From a virus, in the IMG/VR virus record IMGVR_UViG_3300017719_000024, positions 1 through 44,541 of that record: 44,541 nucleotides of DNA; one strand, written 5' to 3'. The translations under genes were made by a program, and so were the position numbers. How positions within the stretch are numbered: position 1 is the first letter of the stretch; each line of letters starts with the position of its first letter. Of this stretch, positions 1 to 6,241 are shown one piece after another. A model generated the notes under the pieces. The model did not search any database, had not been told where the DNA came from, and saw only the letters and a list, made by a program, of their open reading frames with translations.

Positions 1-227
1 CAGGTGGCCACTTCATTGGCAGGCACACGGGACACGGTGAGACGGCGGAAACCATAGTCACGCCACTGATCACAAGACTCGTTAACAATACGATCATGCT
101 GCCTCTCCATGCCCTTGTGAGTCGTACACTTGCGACACTTGCGAAAGTATACGACGGGATGCTGTGGCGACTCAGGGAAGTCAATCTCGATTTTGTAGTG
201 AGAGTGATTAGCGATTTGAACTGCCAT
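1..227 (-). CDS. Hypothetical protein, 3' end beyond window
   Basis: An open reading frame starts at ATG 225-227 on the minus strand and runs off the left edge, so only the first 75 residues are seen. The visible part begins MAVQIANHSHYKIEI and contains a CRKC pair followed by a His and a later Cys (TTHKGMERQHD, ESCDQW), which could form a small zinc-binding site; this is inference. The start is supported by a promoter-like element just upstream (241-292). I do not recognise the family. Confidence 0.7.
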   Translation of the reverse strand, partial: MAVQIANHSHYKIEIDFPESPQHPVVYFRKCRKCTTHKGMERQHDRIVNESCDQWRDYGFRRLTVSRVPANEVAT

Positions 228-240
228 GGAGTGACTTTCT

Positions 241-292
241 TTTGACTCTTTAATAATACAGGCGGAGGCGAGGAAATCTACAAAAAGTGGAC
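241..292 (-). promoter_or_regulatory. Repeated phage promoter-like module, copy 1
   Basis: On the minus strand GTCCACT (286-292) is followed after 27 nt by TATTAT inside the 20-mer TGTATTATTAAAGAGTCAAA (241-260). The same 20-mer and upstream heptamer recur before the genes at 1128 and 1778. There is no recognisable -35 TTGACA, so the heptamer may be an activator site. It precedes the gene starting at 227. Confidence 0.6.
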
Positions 293-323
293 GGTTCCCC
301 AACTGGTTTATTTCTCTTTACTT

Positions 324-497
324 TTACAGCAAACTAGGGTTATATTGCTTTACCTCGTCAATCAATTCATCATCAGACAAACTATCCAATTCGGCATTTT
401 GCATGTCCACAAAATACTTTTGCAAATCATCTAGCGTCATTTGACTCAAGTCCCACTGAATAAACTGCTCTTGTAAATCATCACGAATTATAGTCAT
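324..497 (-). CDS. Small acidic hypothetical protein (57 aa)
   Basis: The protein starts MTIIRDDLQEQFIQW. I chose the ATG at 497 because it overlaps the stop of the upstream gene (494-784) in an ATGA junction, implying translational coupling; a longer in-frame extension would run into that gene. It is acidic and predicted helical (LDDLQKYFVDMQNAEL, LSDDELIDEVKQY). It resembles the small accessory proteins of cyanomyoviruses but has no motif that suggests a function. It is the last gene of the 324-1128 cluster. Confidence 0.7.
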   Translation of the reverse strand: MTIIRDDLQEQFIQWDLSQMTLDDLQKYFVDMQNAELDSLSDDELIDEVKQYNPSLL

Positions 498-784
498 TTT
501 ACCTCCACTAATTCTTGTTGATACTGCATCCATTGCTCTTCTGTGATCTCATCCACACTCTCTTGAATCACCTGATAGATGTAATCGTTGTTTCCTACAT
601 CGTCAAAGATACGTGCAATCAACGCAGGATCTTCTACCTGAGCATCATAATCAAACTCACCATTTTCATCCTTTAAATGACAATCATTCTTGGTATAAAT
701 CCATGCGCCACATTCTGCATCTTCTCCCTGTTCTTCAATCATTCGTGATACTCTGTCTTGAAGTTGCTTGAGAGTGTAATTCAT
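494..784 (-). CDS. Conserved cyanophage-type hypothetical protein (96 aa)
   Basis: This acidic protein begins MNYTLKQLQDRVSRMIEEQG and contains the phrases DAECGAWIYTKNDC and DDVGNNDYIYQVIQES, which I recall from hypothetical proteins of T4-like cyanophages. No catalytic motif is visible. It overlaps the 57-residue gene downstream by 4 nt and is separated from the 59-residue gene upstream by 3 nt, so the four genes from 1128 to 324 look like one transcript started at the promoter-like module at 1143-1194. Confidence 0.8.
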   Translation of the reverse strand: MNYTLKQLQDRVSRMIEEQGEDAECGAWIYTKNDCHLKDENGEFDYDAQVEDPALIARIFDDVGNNDYIYQVIQESVDEITEEQWMQYQQELVEVK

Positions 785-787
785 GAT

Positions 788-967
788 TCAATTAGTGGCG
801 TAAGTTTGAGCAATTGCATCGGACTTAAATCGTCTGCATAACTTAAACAAGAGTTTCAAGTCATCTGCAATCACATATCGAAATGAAGATGATTCGATGA
901 TAAACTTATCATCTTCCAACCAAACTTGTGGAAGTTGTTTCTTGTAGATTGGGAAATCAGTTGGCAT
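788..967 (-). CDS. Small hypothetical protein (59 aa)
   Basis: The product begins MPTDFPIYKKQLPQVWL. The ATG at 967 is preferred over an in-frame TTG at 979, because a strong ribosome-binding sequence (GGAGG) lies 12 nt before the ATG, inside the end of the upstream gene. It is a mixed hydrophobic and basic protein with no recognised domain. It forms part of the packed 324-1128 gene cluster. Confidence 0.7.
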   Translation of the reverse strand: MPTDFPIYKKQLPQVWLEDDKFIIESSSFRYVIADDLKLLFKLCRRFKSDAIAQTYATN

Positions 968-975
968 AATGTTAA

Positions 976-1128
976 TCAACCTCCGAACATGTCGTCGAAT
1001 AGTTGTTGTCCAGAGCGCTCATCATTTTCATATTTCTTTGCATATTGTGCCATGCGTTCGAGTGCTTCATCGCGAGAGATTGACTCAGGGAAGAAATACT
1101 CACGGCCTGATGGAGTTGTGTAGCGCAT
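976..1128 (-). CDS. Small hypothetical protein (50 aa)
   Basis: It begins MRYTTPSGREYFFPESIS and ends QQLFDDMFGG. The start at 1128 is chosen because the sequence further upstream (1143-1162) is the repeated promoter-like 20-mer, which would otherwise be coding. The protein has a short helical, charged middle (RDEALERMAQYAKKYEND). It is the first gene of a four-gene unit. I recognise the type from cyanophage genomes but know no function. Confidence 0.7.
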   Translation of the reverse strand: MRYTTPSGREYFFPESISRDEALERMAQYAKKYENDERSGQQLFDDMFGG

Positions 1129-1142
1129 TTGGGTTCGTTTCT

Positions 1143-1194
1143 TTTGACTCTTTAATAATACAGGCAAAGGGGGCGAAATCCACCAAAAGTGGAC
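1143..1194 (-). promoter_or_regulatory. Repeated phage promoter-like module, copy 2
   Basis: GTCCACT at 1188-1194 is followed after 27 nt by TATTAT, within TGTATTATTAAAGAGTCAAA (1143-1162), on the minus strand. It lies 15 nt before the start of the gene at 1128. Spacing is identical to copy 1, while the 25 nt between the two blocks differ partly, which argues for functional constraint on the two blocks. Confidence 0.6.
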
Positions 1195-1214
1195 GGTTCG
1201 CCCACAGGCACACG

Positions 1215-1559
1215 TCAGCGAACGTATAAAAATGAACCGTAAGGATCTACGATCTCAGGGTGATCAGTCAAGAAATCAATATAGAACCGAATGCCTTTCG
1301 CAGGTGCTTTATGTGATGCTGGTTTGTAACATGCACCAGTCTCTTTGTCGATGAACATGAACACACCATTATTTGAAAAACTGTTATCAGCATGAACCCT
1401 GAATTGATTCACCTTGATATATTTTTTGCCTACACTATATTCTAACTTAGAGTATGAACTATGTCCCGATTCAATTGCATTAACTTTCCATCGATTGCTG
1501 ACAACCTCAAGAAAACATTCGGTGAGATATTCTGTTTTGGATTGAGTGATTGTTGTCAT
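1215..1559 (-). CDS. Conserved hypothetical protein (114 aa)
   Basis: The protein starts MTTITQSKTEYLTECFLEVV and has a basic middle (SVGKKYIKVNQFRVHADNS) followed by an ordered-looking stretch (GVFMFIDKETGACYKPASHK) and GIRFYIDFLTDHPEIVDP. The layout resembles small phage proteins of unknown role that I recall from several myoviruses. No enzyme motif is apparent. It lies 30 nt downstream of the 62-residue gene and probably shares its transcript, started at the module at 1792-1842. Confidence 0.75.
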   Translation of the reverse strand: MTTITQSKTEYLTECFLEVVSNRWKVNAIESGHSSYSKLEYSVGKKYIKVNQFRVHADNSFSNNGVFMFIDKETGACYKPASHKAPAKGIRFYIDFLTDHPEIVDPYGSFLYVR

Positions 1560-1589
1560 GATGATAATAAAAAGTTTGTGAAGTTTGAA

Positions 1590-1778
1590 TCAGAAAGGGT
1601 TAGACCATGACTCATACTTTTTCATGGTGATGTAACCTTCCTTACAAAGTTCATCAGTGAAGCAACTCCATGCTTCTGCTTTTGCAATACTATCTGTTGC
1701 CCACTGTGTGCCCATAGTTGAAACTTTCCAGTTGTAACGGAACTGCTCCAGTGCTTGTGCTTTGGTGGTTGATCGCAT
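1590..1778 (-). CDS. Small hypothetical protein (62 aa)
   Basis: The product reads MRSTTKAQALEQFRYNW at the start and ends MKKYESWSNPF. It is predicted helical with several Trp residues. It is the first gene after the promoter-like module at 1792-1842, with an A/G-rich ribosome-binding area (AAAGGAA) before the ATG. It is of a type common in cyanomyoviruses; the function is unknown. Confidence 0.75.
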   Translation of the reverse strand: MRSTTKAQALEQFRYNWKVSTMGTQWATDSIAKAEAWSCFTDELCKEGYITMKKYESWSNPF

Positions 1779-1791
1779 TCGGTTGAATTCC

Positions 1792-1842
1792 TTTGACTCT
1801 TTAATAATACACGATTTTCAGGTCTGTGCGAGTTTAGTGGAC
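1792..1842 (-). promoter_or_regulatory. Repeated phage promoter-like module, copy 3
   Basis: The 20-mer TGTATTATTAAAGAGTCAAA is at 1792-1811 and GTCCACT at 1836-1842, with 26 nt between GTCCACT and TATTAT. The downstream sequence gives AAAGGAATTC before the ATG at 1778. The intervening sequence differs from copies 1 and 2, so the shared blocks are not simply one long duplication. Confidence 0.6.
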
Positions 1843-1946
1843 ACCTTGGCAACTGGTTTGGTTTGGTTGGTGGTACTCTGACATGCCCTCGTTTTCCTAT
1901 CTTGAGAACCCTTGCCACCACTAGACCGAAAACCTGTTTTTTCCAT
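1818..1946 (-). CDS. Possible small ORF (42 aa) carrying a repeated GGKGS segment
   Basis: A minus-strand frame opens at ATG 1944-1946 (MEKTGFRSSGGKGSQ) and ends at TGA 1818-1820. It is basic and polar. Its SGGKGS segment is encoded by a 21-bp sequence (1904-1924) that recurs exactly at 6313-6333 in the same frame of another gene. That supports coding, but the ORF overlaps the GTCCACT element at 1836-1842 and is short. Apart from this ORF I see no gene in 1812-2021. Confidence 0.35.
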   Translation of the reverse strand: MEKTGFRSSGGKGSQDRKTRACQSTTNQTKPVAKVSTKLAQT

Positions 1947-2021
1947 AATTCTATCAGGCACGGGTGTTACGTCATTCGCACCGCTCACGATATCAAAAAA
2001 ACACTAATTAACATTTAACCA

Positions 2022-2330
2022 TCACACGAAGAACTGCTCTAATGGAGTTAAATTAAGTTGCATTGCAGTATATGGAGAAGTTTCATTTATGTTAACTTCA
2101 ACACCTACTTTATTACAATTGACGGGGGCATGGTAAGTGTGCGTACTGCTTCTCTTTGTTCTTTTATGTTTGACGAATCCCCAGATACAACGAGATTCAT
2201 CACCATCATTGTAGAGAAACCTACGATCAGATATAGTCCAGATAGCATCCACATTAGTTTTAAATTGTATCGACTCATAGCGGTATCCTTTGGGTGGTTG
2301 ATGAATAAAATCGGAGGGAAGTTCGATCAT
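2022..2330 (-). CDS. Hypothetical protein (102 aa)
   Basis: The protein begins MIELPSDFIHQPPKGYRYES and continues with beta-rich stretches (FKTNVDAIWTISDRRF, CIWGFVKHKRTKRSS). It overlaps the upstream gene 2327-2623 by 4 nt, so it is coupled to it. No domain is recognised. Confidence 0.7.
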   Translation of the reverse strand: MIELPSDFIHQPPKGYRYESIQFKTNVDAIWTISDRRFLYNDGDESRCIWGFVKHKRTKRSSTHTYHAPVNCNKVGVEVNINETSPYTAMQLNLTPLEQFFV

Positions 2331-2623
2331 AGTTTGCCACTCACAACGGAGGATCCTACGACTCTAGTGTATTGTTCAAGTGTGCCATCTTGAAGACACT
2401 TAAGATGAAATCTTGTCATCTGAGTAACACCATCTTCAGTGGCGCCAGTAAGAAAGTTAGCACCATAAGGTTCTTTTAAGACACTAGTATAAAGTCCAAA
2501 CCGTGTCTTTTTAACGTAAAAGGCATCATCAATCCAGACTTGATCATCAGGAATATTCTTTTCAGTTGTAGGATTAGAACCTAGAGAATCTCTAAGTGTT
2601 GTTTTTGGTTGTTGATCAGTCAT
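2327..2623 (-). CDS. Hypothetical protein (98 aa)
   Basis: It starts MTDQQPKTTLRDSLGSNP and has a disordered, polar N-terminus of about 30 residues followed by an ordered part (VWIDDAFYVKKTRFGLYTSV, GATEDGVTQMTRFHLKCLQD). I recall similar proteins in cyanomyoviruses without a function. It has 4-nt overlaps with both neighbours and belongs to the 3382-2022 unit. Confidence 0.75.
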   Translation of the reverse strand: MTDQQPKTTLRDSLGSNPTTEKNIPDDQVWIDDAFYVKKTRFGLYTSVLKEPYGANFLTGATEDGVTQMTRFHLKCLQDGTLEQYTRVVGSSVVSGKL

Positions 2624-2862
2624 AATGTTGATACTAATTTAGATAGACCAATGACCATGAGGAATCCTAACATTCCCACAACGTCATAAGACTTAGTTCT
2701 GATGAAATATGGCAGTGACATTGTATCCCCAATCAGGTTCATTGTCACCCCAAGATAAACATTCACATGTAAAACAATAAAATAGGCAGCAATCACGAAG
2801 ATGCTACCTAAGATTCTCATGGGAACGTCTAATCTCGGCAAAGAGATTGATCCATTTGACAT
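2620..2862 (-). CDS. Small membrane protein with two or three transmembrane segments (80 aa)
   Basis: After a short polar N-terminus there is a hydrophobic segment at about residues 15-37 (RILGSIFVIAAYFIVLHVNV), a moderately hydrophobic stretch at about 38-54, and a second clear segment at about 59-74 (DVVGMLGFLMVIGLSKL). It resembles small membrane proteins of T4-like cyanophages. It should sit in the host inner membrane; its role is unknown. It is followed by another membrane-anchored protein gene upstream (2829-2969), and the two overlap by 34 nt. Confidence 0.75.
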   Translation of the reverse strand: MSNGSISLPRLDVPMRILGSIFVIAAYFIVLHVNVYLGVTMNLIGDTMSLPYFIRTKSYDVVGMLGFLMVIGLSKLVSTL

Positions 2863-2969
2863 AGTTTTTCGTTCCGTGATTCAATAGTTTTCATCATGTC
2901 TGAGTTTAGCAAACTGACTAGAAGGTTTACACCTAATAGAACAACGATGGCAGAAAGTGCAATCCTCAT
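2829..2969 (-). CDS. Small membrane-anchored protein (46 aa)
   Basis: The frame begins at ATG 2967-2969, overlapping the stop of the upstream gene at 2966 as ATGA, and ends at TAG 2829-2831. The N-terminus MRIALSAIVVLLGVNLLVSLL is a signal-anchor-like hydrophobic segment, followed by a charged tail with two Cys (KLCQMDQSLCRD). The coupling overlap and the neighbouring membrane gene support it as real. The function is unknown. Confidence 0.6.
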   Translation of the reverse strand: MRIALSAIVVLLGVNLLVSLLNSDMMKTIESRNEKLCQMDQSLCRD

Positions 2970-3382
2970 GCTGCTACCTCTTCAGGGATTTCAATGAGTT
3001 GTCCGAAAGAATCGGACCATGTTTTAACATCATAACAGAACCATTCACCTTTGTCAAAAATATAAGCGTATTCTGCACCACAGTTATCACACTGATCGAA
3101 ATACTCAGTGATTGATTCTGCAAGTTTAGGTGCATTCTCTTCGATAGATTCGCCACGACCAGTGTAATACTGAACGTGTTCGGCACACTTCTTACGATCC
3201 CAATCAGTATCTGAAGCAATACATGACATATTGCCACCGTCAATTAGTTCTGAAACATCTTCTTTGGTGGTATACTTTTTGGATAGAGTAACACCCAACC
3301 ACTCAGGATAACCATCCCAGTGATGATAAACACTAACAATACCGCCATTAAGTTGGATGCCGATGCGAGCGTTAGTTGACAT
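2966..3382 (-). CDS. Conserved hypothetical protein with C-terminal Cys pair (138 aa)
   Basis: The start at 3382 (MSTNARIGIQLNGGIVSVYH) is chosen because the upstream in-frame extension is Ser/Phe-rich and unlike the rest, and because homologues I recall begin with a similar RIGI phrase followed by HHWDGYPEWLG. The C-terminal third has CDNCGAEYAYIF and a later Cys (EWFCYD), suggesting a small zinc-binding fold. It is the first gene of the 3382-2022 unit and is preceded by a leader of about 150 nt from the promoter-like module at 3543-3582. Confidence 0.75.
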   Translation of the reverse strand: MSTNARIGIQLNGGIVSVYHHWDGYPEWLGVTLSKKYTTKEDVSELIDGGNMSCIASDTDWDRKKCAEHVQYYTGRGESIEENAPKLAESITEYFDQCDNCGAEYAYIFDKGEWFCYDVKTWSDSFGQLIEIPEEVAA

Positions 3383-3542
3383 AAAGAAAGAATGAAAAAG
3401 AGAGTGAGAGAGAGGCGGTTCCACGTAAGGGAACACATTTAATTTACCTCTCGATTTGTGTGGAGTTTATCACCAGCAGTAGAGTTGCCAACTGACTCAC
3501 TTAGGAGTGATGAATGGGTGTCCTGTTCCCCTCCACTCATCT

Positions 3543-3582
3543 AATATACATGATATGGGTGGTCTGTGGGAGGTTAGTGGAC
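3543..3582 (-). promoter_or_regulatory. Promoter-like module, copy 4 (diverged)
   Basis: GTCCACT at 3576-3582 is followed after 27 nt by TATATT (3543-3548) on the minus strand, the same geometry as the three other copies. The downstream AAAGAGTCAAA block is replaced by AGATGAGTGGAGG. It precedes a leader of about 150 nt and the gene starting at 3382. The stretch 3383-3601 holds this element and the leader but no other gene that I can see. Confidence 0.5.
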
Positions 3583-3601
3583 ACTTTGTGCCACTGTCCA
3601 C

Positions 3602-3835
3602 TCAGTCTCTAATAAAATTATACTTTGCGTCACCTTTTTTCTCTTCTGGCTTATCTTCAGTCAGAACATCTGCGCCGTCAGACTCTTCCAAGTCCATCAT
3701 TTTTGGCTCATCAGCAATCATAACTGGTTCTGGCTCTGGTGCAGCAACTGGTGCGGGTGGCGTTGGTGCTGCTGGTGCTGGTGCTGTGGGTTCAGGTGAG
3801 GATTTTCCACCTAGCAATTCTCCGAATCTTGTCAT
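3602..3835 (-). CDS. Pro/Ala-rich low-complexity protein (77 aa)
   Basis: The start at 3835 (MTRFGELLGGKSSPEP) is chosen because a late-promoter core (3859-3866) lies 24 nt upstream. The middle is a low-complexity run of Pro, Ala and Glu (TAPAPAAPTPPAPVAAPEPE) and the C-terminus is acidic then Lys-rich (EDKPEEKKGDAKYNFIRD). A disordered linker or virion-associated protein is plausible. The late promoter suggests expression with structural genes. I know of no function. Confidence 0.7.
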   Translation of the reverse strand: MTRFGELLGGKSSPEPTAPAPAAPTPPAPVAAPEPEPVMIADEPKMMDLEESDGADVLTEDKPEEKKGDAKYNFIRD

Positions 3836-3858
3836 CGTTGTTAAGGAATAGTACAATT

Positions 3859-3866
3859 TATTTATT
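3859..3866 (-). promoter_or_regulatory. Late promoter, AATAAATA
   Basis: The minus strand reads AATAAATA, close to the T4 late core TATAAATA, 24 nt before the chosen ATG at 3835. It overlaps the stop codon of the upstream ligase-like gene. Confidence 0.55.
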
Positions 3867-4755
3867 ACCAAGTTTTGATTTTGGTAAAGTTGCGATATGA
3901 AAACTCACGACGATTTACAAGTTTATAGGTGCCATACTTATTGGTCACAACGTAACCCTCATGATCACAATCTTCATCATCAAACTGTACCTGAACGTTT
4001 TCATCAGATGTGATCCCTTTCATCATCAATCGTTTGATTTCCATGATAGTTTTATAGAGCAATGTCATGGTCTTACCCATACCTGCATTAGAAATATCAG
4101 TATTCTCACGAATACACTTATTAACCGCTACTTTGAGTTCCTTTCCTCTCTGTTTCTCAGGAAATCTAACAAGATTTGCAACCACAGAAGCAAAATTAAT
4201 AAGGTAGTCAATTCTACGACTACGGGAGGTAAAATGAGCATCAGTGTTCAGATATCGAGTGTTACTGTTATGTTCATATCTATCCCACTTAGCATCAAAG
4301 TTTGCACACATTGTCTTGAGATCTTTACCATGATAACTGGTATGTACTGCTACAACAATACCCTTATCAATCGTCTCGTCAAAGTTATATGTGAGTGTGT
4401 TTGGAGTAAAAGTATCAGTTCCACCAAAACCTATAAAATCACCTTGCCAAACTCCTGGAGTCTTACGCAAACACTCGAAACATGTATGTAAGATAGCAGC
4501 AACCTTAGGAAGATGTCCGTGATTGAGTTCTATATCATGATGACTATAATTGATCTTTACTTTTACCTTATTGAATACACTTTTTGTACCAACAAACCAC
4601 TTTCCTTCATTTGTACCGAATACTATAGCGGGAGCACCGTCCCACTTAACAGTGGCGGTGCTGCTACGATCACGCAAGAACTGGAGCATATTGTTAAAGG
4701 TCTCGCGATTATATAAAATCGCGTCCTCGGGGTGCTCAAGGTGGGTGTTTTTCAT
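3865..4755 (-). CDS. Nucleotidyltransferase / ligase-like protein (296 aa)
   Basis: From the ATG at 4755 the protein has KWDGAPAIVFG at residues 37-47. This is a K-x-D-G motif like the lysine-adenylation site of ATP-dependent DNA/RNA ligases and capping enzymes. Later come WQGDFIGFGG and, near the C-terminus, EGYVVTNKYGTYKLV, which fit the later ligand-binding motifs of that superfamily with a conserved Glu and Lys. So covalent nucleotidyl transfer is likely; whether the substrate is RNA, DNA or a protein cannot be told. Such proteins occur in cyanophages as a conserved unknown family. Upstream lie an AT palindrome (4758-4770) and a long inverted repeat (4808-4867). Confidence 0.6.
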   Translation of the reverse strand: MKNTHLEHPEDAILYNRETFNNMLQFLRDRSSTATVKWDGAPAIVFGTNEGKWFVGTKSVFNKVKVKINYSHHDIELNHGHLPKVAAILHTCFECLRKTPGVWQGDFIGFGGTDTFTPNTLTYNFDETIDKGIVVAVHTSYHGKDLKTMCANFDAKWDRYEHNSNTRYLNTDAHFTSRSRRIDYLINFASVVANLVRFPEKQRGKELKVAVNKCIRENTDISNAGMGKTMTLLYKTIMEIKRLMMKGITSDENVQVQFDDEDCDHEGYVVTNKYGTYKLVNRREFSYRNFTKIKTW

Positions 4756-4807
4756 GAGTTTATAATAAACCATAAAAAACGCCTTGTCTGCCCCCTATGT
4801 GACAGTT

Positions 4808-4867
4808 TTTATATAAGCACACCCCCAAAACGATGATACTGATGTTTTTGGGCGCTTTTTATATAAA
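4808..4867. repeat. Long imperfect inverted repeat
   Basis: TTTATATAAGC...CCCCAAAAC on the left matches, inverted, GTTTTTGGGCGC...TATATAAA on the right, with a loop of about 12 nt (4832-4843). It lies in the gap between the 52-residue gene (4894-5052) and the ligase-like gene. It may be a structured leader or a bidirectional terminator. The gap 4756-4881 contains no gene that I can see. Confidence 0.5.
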
Positions 4868-4881
4868 AGGCAATTTGCCAT

Positions 4882-4907
4882 AAAAAAAGACCCTCACTCG
4901 GAGGGTC
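4882..4907 (-). terminator. Rho-independent terminator
   Basis: On the minus strand GACCCTC-CGAGT-GAGGGTC is followed by TTTTTTTA. The 7-bp G/C-rich stem with a U tract is a classical terminator. The stem includes the last codons and stop of the 52-residue gene 4894-5052. Confidence 0.8.
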
Positions 4908-5052
4908 GTTCTTCTAGTGTATATTTCGATTTCTTAAGTTTATATCTTTTAATATATTTCTCGGCGTGTTCTCGACACACAAAGTGACAAACAGCGTCCT
5001 TAGTCTCCAATCTAAATGGAAATGCCTTCCATGGAAATTTCTCTTTTACCAT
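4894..5052 (-). CDS. Small basic protein with Cys/His (52 aa)
   Basis: The frame starts at ATG 5050-5052 (MVKEKFPWKAFPFRLETKD) and ends at TGA 4894-4896 within the terminator hairpin. It contains CHFVCREHAEKYIKRYKLKK, a Cys-x3-Cys with nearby His that might bind metal, in a strongly basic context. It begins 3 nt after the stop of the oxygenase gene upstream. The terminator immediately after it supports a real gene end. The function is unknown. Confidence 0.65.
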   Translation of the reverse strand: MVKEKFPWKAFPFRLETKDAVCHFVCREHAEKYIKRYKLKKSKYTLEERPSE

Positions 5053-5055
5053 TAA

Positions 5056-5613
5056 TTATCGGATAGGAATATTAAATGACATGATTGTTCTTTGATCATT
5101 ACTTGCATTTGGTTGTGATTCATGACCAATTGCAGCAGGGAAAAGTATAATATCACCCTCCTGAACGTCTGGAAGTTGCATCATTAATACTCTACCATAG
5201 AGAGGATCTAGGTAAGGACATTGAAGCATAGTAGAGGTATGTATCTCGGGATTAAACTCAAGATGGAGAACACCAGATATATTACCAAACCCATGATTAT
5301 GCAAACCATGATAGTCTCCACAGTGATATCTTTGAGTCCATAGTTGAAACTTAGTATAGTCACCATGTCGAGGAAGACCTACTTTTTGCCAAACATCTTC
5401 CAGGGGTTCGCCAATTAATTTCCACCACTTTTCTAGGTATGGATGTGGTGTAACATTGCCAACCTTAAAGAAATCAGTGGTACAAGTATTATTCTTACAT
5501 TCATCACCATCAAGATCAATCATCTCAAGTAATTGAGGTTTCAACTCGTCCCAATTAGGCAGAGAAATCTTATGAACAGGTATTCCGAAGAGATCAAGTG
5601 ATCCGAAAGTCAT
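5056..5613 (-). CDS. 2OG-Fe(II) oxygenase-like protein (185 aa)
   Basis: The C-terminal half has the jelly-roll pattern of phage 2-oxoglutarate/Fe(II) oxygenases: HNHGFGNISGVLHL (H105, H107), then GDIILFPAAIGHESQPN (H164) and RTIMSFNI (R175). In this branch the first ligand motif reads HxH rather than the usual HxD. The family hydroxylates protein or small-molecule substrates using oxygen and 2-oxoglutarate; the substrate here is unknown. The gene lies in a packed unit, overlapping the small gene 5610-5750 by 4 nt. It is one of seven such genes in the window. Confidence 0.75.
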   Translation of the reverse strand: MTFGSLDLFGIPVHKISLPNWDELKPQLLEMIDLDGDECKNNTCTTDFFKVGNVTPHPYLEKWWKLIGEPLEDVWQKVGLPRHGDYTKFQLWTQRYHCGDYHGLHNHGFGNISGVLHLEFNPEIHTSTMLQCPYLDPLYGRVLMMQLPDVQEGDIILFPAAIGHESQPNASNDQRTIMSFNIPIR

Positions 5614-5750
5614 TTGCGTCTTTTGTCCTTTTTGCGAAGTTTAGTGGCTGGTCTCTTTAAATCTTTTCTAAGATTTTGTAGAAACTTAAAGTGTGCTCTT
5701 AGTGGGTCAATCACATGTAGACTGACCCTAATATCTCGATCTTTACTCAA
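5610..5750 (-). CDS. Small basic protein, TTG start likely (46 aa)
   Basis: The frame ends at TGA 5610-5612, overlapping the oxygenase start as ATGA. There is no ATG start; TTG at 5748-5750 overlaps the stop of the upstream gene, and an internal GTG exists at the 13th codon. The product (LSKDRDIRVSLHVIDPLRAH with Met at position 1) has a basic C-terminus (KLRKKDKRRK) that could bind nucleic acid. Tight packing on both sides supports it; the start codon is uncertain. Confidence 0.5.
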   Translation of the reverse strand: MSKDRDIRVSLHVIDPLRAHFKFLQNLRKDLKRPATKLRKKDKRRK

Positions 5751-5979
5751 TTTCAATCCATCGTAAGTTTGGGATATCATCGTCATTATACTGACTCATA
5801 TCGTCCACAAAAGTCCACTCAGAGTCTTCAGATTCGTCATCAACAACCATCTCACTGACGATTGATTTTGCATCATCGTAACGATCCTCACCGACTAATA
5901 CTTCCAAACGAGAAGCATAAGTATTTTCTAGATTGTCGAGACAGTTGTCACGAATTTGTTCGATCATTGTGTTTTGCAT
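5743..5979 (-). CDS. Acidic hypothetical protein (78 aa)
   Basis: It begins MQNTMIEQIRDNCLDNLENT; the second Met at 5967 is an alternative start. The second half is very acidic (EMVVDDESEDSEWTFVDDMS), as in many small phage proteins that act on host proteins or mimic DNA, which here is only speculation. It overlaps the next gene by 8 nt if that gene starts at TTG. No domain is recognised. Confidence 0.7.
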   Translation of the reverse strand: MQNTMIEQIRDNCLDNLENTYASRLEVLVGEDRYDDAKSIVSEMVVDDESEDSEWTFVDDMSQYNDDDIPNLRWIEIE

Positions 5980-6003
5980 GTGATTAGTCTAGTGTAAAAT
6001 TAG

Positions 6004-6222
6004 TTACTTGTCAACTTTCCAATCTTTGTTACCCTTAACAGGCACCCAAAAAAAGTAACATTGATTCAGTGACTTGAGAAACATCCACTGAGAACCATCT
6101 GCCATCTCACGTTCATTTTCAATAGTGCAAGAATGAAAGAGGTCCATCTCATTGGCAAACCTATTCTTTGCCTTCCGAGATAGCGGAGTCACAGTGACTC
6201 GTTTGGTCTTGGTCTTGGTCAT
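6004..6222 (-). CDS. Basic conserved hypothetical protein (72 aa)
   Basis: I prefer the ATG at 6222 (MTKTKTKRVTVTPLSRKAKN) because homologous cyanophage proteins I recall start with this Thr/Lys-rich phrase. An upstream in-frame ATG at 6255 would overlap the neighbour by 14 nt. The body contains KNRFANEMDLFHSCTIEN and SLNQCYFFWVPVKGNKDW, the hallmark of a small family found in T4-like cyanophages. The function is unknown. Confidence 0.75.
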   Translation of the reverse strand: MTKTKTKRVTVTPLSRKAKNRFANEMDLFHSCTIENEREMADGSQWMFLKSLNQCYFFWVPVKGNKDWKVDK

Positions 6223-6241
6223 AGTTGTTTTTTCAACAGTC

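Noticed and set aside
1622-1921. 99-codon minus-strand ORF
   Set aside because: It overlaps the 62-residue gene in another frame and includes the promoter-like module.
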